A stretch of DNA of 64,000 nucleotides from the NCBI GenBank assembly GCA_018524725.1, contig JAEUWP010000266.1:50103-114102 (forward strand). The letters run 5' to 3'. Each line of letters opens with the position of its first letter. The first letter of the stretch is position 1. This stretch comes from Podaxis mareebaensis (Eukaryota; Basidiomycota; Agaricomycetes; Agaricales; Agaricaceae). The notes beneath the pieces are model-generated. The model was not told where the DNA came from. It saw nothing but the letters and a program-made list of their open reading frames with translations, and searched no databases. Made by a program: the position numbers and the translations under genes. Positions 61,362-64,000 of this stretch are shown here, one piece after another.

Positions 61362-61708
61362 TGAAGAGATGGCTGCAGTGGTTCAATAACAAAATAGAAA
61401 AAAAAAAGGGGGTAATAGTGTGACTGCTTCCATCAGTCATGGAGCTTCAAACCACAGGAGAAGGATACCACATCGATACATAGCACAGAGAATGCAAGTA
61501 TGGTGTTAAGATATTATAGAGAATACTGAATGAGTGTGATAGAGTAGAGACTGAAATTTGGATGGTGTCAGTATGCAAGCCTTTAAGTCAGAAAATCAAA
61601 AGTTTTAAAGAAAGTTAGGATGATATTCACTGCTCTACTACAAACATGAAGGCCATTTTTATAGGCTAGTGATGGTGAGCAGAAGGGGTGGCTGTCTGAG
61701 TATGTACA
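61362..61708 (-). repeat. Right LTR (5' LTR) of the second Gypsy element, cut by the third element
   Basis: On the plus strand it begins TGAAGAGATGG beside the primer-binding-site-like sequence and continues through the part shared with the left LTR (61457-61707). It stops abruptly where a new LTR starts at 61709, so its outer end is interrupted. A run of ten A lies near 61398-61407. The inner boundary is inferred from TG and the adjacent TGG. Confidence 0.5.
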
Positions 61709-61971
61709 TGTAAACCCGTTGGGTTTACTTAGAGCGTATGACCTTATGTTCACACTGAAGTACTGTAAGCCCAATGTATTGGGTGTACTTATGGTATGGT
61801 ATAAGGTCAGCTGTCATGATGACAGCTGACAACAAGAATATAAAGGACATTTTCCTGATGGATTAAGTAATCCATCGGGGTTAAGTAATAGCGGGAATTA
61901 AACAATTAATTAATACAATATTGATTACCAAGAAAGGAGATGACCATGATAGTAAGGGCTTAACCCTTACA
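61709..61971 (-). repeat. LTR of the third element, rich in short palindromes
   Basis: A 263-base unit from TGTAAACCCGTTGG to GCTTAACCCTTACA, with ends TGTAA...TTACA. On the minus strand it is preceded by ACGGGGGGTG, a polypurine tract, so it is the 3' LTR of a minus-strand element. Perfect hairpins inside include GTAAACCC/GGGTTTAC (61710-61728), GTCAGCTGTCA/TGACAGCTGAC (61806-61830), GATGGATTA/TAATCCATC (about 61857-61876) and GTAAGGG/CCCTTAC (61952-61970). Confidence 0.7.
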
Positions 61972-62138
61972 CACCCCCCGTTGAGACCATAGGGTATGGT
62001 CAAGAATTTCATGACACAAGTAACAAGGTTACTTGTGGTGACGAGTGGGAGACGGGGACACAGATAGCGCCCAGTCAGGAGTAAGGTTTAGATGAGGTGA
62101 TGGATCACCTCATAGGGAATGCAGGGCTGGAGTCAACT

Positions 62139-64000
62139 TGATCACAAAGGTGATGAGGACGAGCGTGAGCGTGACGAGGCGATCGACAAGGATTCACTGA
62201 CGGGGTCCTGAGATGAGGAGGCAGAGGCGTTAGCCTCAACCAAAACAGCGATGGGTGGGAGGTCGGATGCGAGGGCAGAGGCGTTGGCCTCAGTCATGGT
62301 CGTGTCAGACGAGTGAGATTCAGCGGCGGCGAGTGTGGATACAGAGGCGTTGGCCTCTATTATTTGGGTGTCCATATCGAGAGCCGCTTCATCAGGGACG
62401 GCGGGTGCCACCTCACTGAGAGTTAGCACGAGGGGATGGGTCAGCCGCAGTTGGGATAGGGGTGGCTCCAGCAGACGCTGAGGGTAGCCGCAGTTCTGTA
62501 GGAGCCGGAAGTAAGGCGAGGCCCCTGCTGGTAACCATCCTCAGGGAACAAAGTGTTCCCCCTTTTCTTGTCGAGTGTTCTTGTACTCAAAGTACAAGAA
62601 CCAATTGAGGTCATCGTCAGTGGGATGTCTCCATCCATCCCACTCTGGAATTGCTGGTGGTTCATGATACCGGTCGAGGTATTCCACTCAGTGATTGTCA
62701 TGTTTGTCGTATAAATCATGGTATAGTTGGTCACCATGATAGGTGTGGTTGAGCCACCACAACCCGAAGAGATATGCATGGTCTACCCATGACGTGGGTA
62801 TACCATTACAGATGAGGACATGAGCCACGTTGTTGAGGCTCAAATTGTGTGCAGCATAGGAGGTTATGTCCAGGGACCGTATTGAAAATACGGGCCCATT
62901 TTGTGAGGAGTAGGCGCATTCTGGGGGAACGCAACTGTTATATCTGGCAATGAATTCCCAGTATAAGTTTGGGGTCGCGACAAGGATAGCGAATAACCTC
63001 ATGAACTTCTGTGACGCGCTCTTGTCGGATGGGCTCAGTGCTCGGCCCAAGCTGTAACTGAAGACGCAATGGCAATGGACAAGTCATTGCCATTCGAATG
63101 CAATGCCATTGTAGGCATTGCGAGTGTTGGGGTTTCCGTGGATAAGGAGATATTGACCTAAGAGGTCAATATCGAAAAGCTGAGGGCCAGTCGGCATTGG
63201 GAGGCCTTTGCCCTCATTCCGTTTGAGAACGTTTCTGGCGCCGTGATCTTGCACGGCACACGGGATGGGTTCGAGCCTAGTCATGTATTCCTTTTGCATT
63301 CCAGGCGCCAGGAAGTTGGGGTCATACCCTTCGAGGTTCAAGATGAATTCCATAGCATCATCGTGATGCTCTGGTAAGGTTGCAGTTGTGATGCTGTGCA
63401 GTTCTCGGAGTAGGAAGTATGCCTCGAACCTGCTGTGGATGTTGATATGGTGGTTATTCATGAGCCGCCATAGTCGTAGGACTTGTCTCGGGGTCGTTGG
63501 TAGACCCCGACCTGCGATGTTGTGAACTGTGCCTTTCTTGTTGCTGTGCACAAACTCCCTGCCTTGGAGTTCGGCATTGGTGGCAAGTCGGGCATTTGTG
63601 CCTGTGAATACTGTGTTTATTCACTGGCAATAATACATGTCGTGCGACAACATTCCTCGCATGGAGTTGTTGTGTTCTCTGATACCGGGCTCGGTACCCC
63701 AAAGTCCCCAGAGGTCAGGAATCCTGCCTCCTCGTCCAATGAGGTCGGAGACGCCAGCACAATTGTCATCTCCAGACGATTGTGCCTTTTGGTTTTTCTT
63801 GTTTTTCTTACGACGATTCCTTGATGAATCGTTGTCTTCGTCACTTGAGTATTCCAGCCCCAAAAGCCGTTCCTCCGGGTTGTCTGGACTGTACTGGATG
63901 AACTCATGGTGGAGGCAGACTATGGGTTCTGGTAGGAGATTTCCTGGTGGGCGTACCAGGATAGGTTGGCCAAAGGAGAGTCCCTCAAAGAGGGACTCTG
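62139..64000 (-). pseudogene. Long protein frame of the third element, broken by four TGA stops; runs off the window
   Basis: One continuous minus-strand frame of about 620 codons runs from the window edge to a stop at 62139-62141. It is interrupted only at about 63618, 63081, 62685 and 62544, each time by TGA. Visible blocks are GLSFGQPILVRPPGNLLPEP near the edge, a basic and acidic cluster (EDNDSSRNRRKKNKK), then WRLMNNHHINIHSRFEAYFL, FAILVATPNLYWEFIARYNS and SWVDHAYLFGLWWLNHTYHG. The end is an Ala/Ser-rich tail with three EANAS repeats. I recognise no gag, protease, polymerase or integrase motif. Its place directly upstream of the polypurine tract and LTR suggests an extra 3' frame or a gag-like protein of a non-autonomous element. 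Confidence 0.6.

Noticed and set aside
48257..64000. CRISPR array or bacterial-type defence genes
   Set aside because: No regularly spaced short repeats or bacterial gene layout; the window is clearly fungal and the repeats are retrotransposons.

Overview
This window is eukaryotic and reads as a filamentous basidiomycete of the Agaricomycetes. Genes are split by many introns of about 50 bp with GT...AG ends (two junctions best fit GC...AG). The gene content is typical of a wood- or litter-associated mushroom-forming fungus: a secreted AA9 monooxygenase, a GH31 alpha-glucosidase, a fasciclin protein, an HMG-box and a Zn2Cys6 regulator, and Ty3/Gypsy retroelements. No species is claimed.

Layout. 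0.5-3.4 kb: AA9 lytic polysaccharide monooxygenase and glucosamine-6-phosphate N-acetyltransferase. 3.4-8.2 kb: gene-poor, with a clearly broken glutathione S-transferase. 8.2-13.9 kb: a very large CDCA7-like zf-4CXXC_R1 protein, convergent with a GH31 alpha-glucosidase (14.4-18.5 kb, minus). 19-21 kb: a decayed F-box/leucine-rich gene. 21.4-22.9 kb (minus): uridine phosphorylase. 25.4-26.8 kb: HMG-box factor. 27.9-29.1 kb: peroxisomal-type 2,4-dienoyl-CoA reductase. 32.2-32.5 kb (minus): an intron-containing 77-residue single-span membrane protein. 33.4-35.1 kb: fasciclin protein. 35.9-37.5 kb: TauD-type dioxygenase. 39.8-41.2 kb (minus): NAP1. 45.7-47.3 kb: Zn2Cys6 factor. The intergenic stretches at 29.1-32.2 and 41.2-45.6 kb hold nothing I can name.

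From 47.8 kb to the end the window is a nested retrotransposon block: a minus-strand chromovirus remnant, two 1.38-kb LTR-like repeats that each carry a related protein-like frame, a second minus-strand Gypsy element, and the 3' end of a third element that runs off the window. Between about 48.3 and 61.7 kb CpG dinucleotides are almost absent, while the third element and the host genes keep theirs. Stops in the third element are all TGA in contexts compatible with CGA to TGA. This is the footprint expected from CpG methylation and deamination of older repeats.

The most interesting signals are (i) the pair of TGTTA...TAACA repeats with their internal frame, one with an exact 5-bp duplication inside an integrase, (ii) the strong CpG-loss boundary, sharing a window with a CDCA7-like gene (a family linked to DNA methylation maintenance), and (iii) the long unrecognised frame upstream of a palindrome-rich LTR at the right edge. 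Exon boundaries were read by eye from splice signals and frame continuity; none was tested against transcripts.
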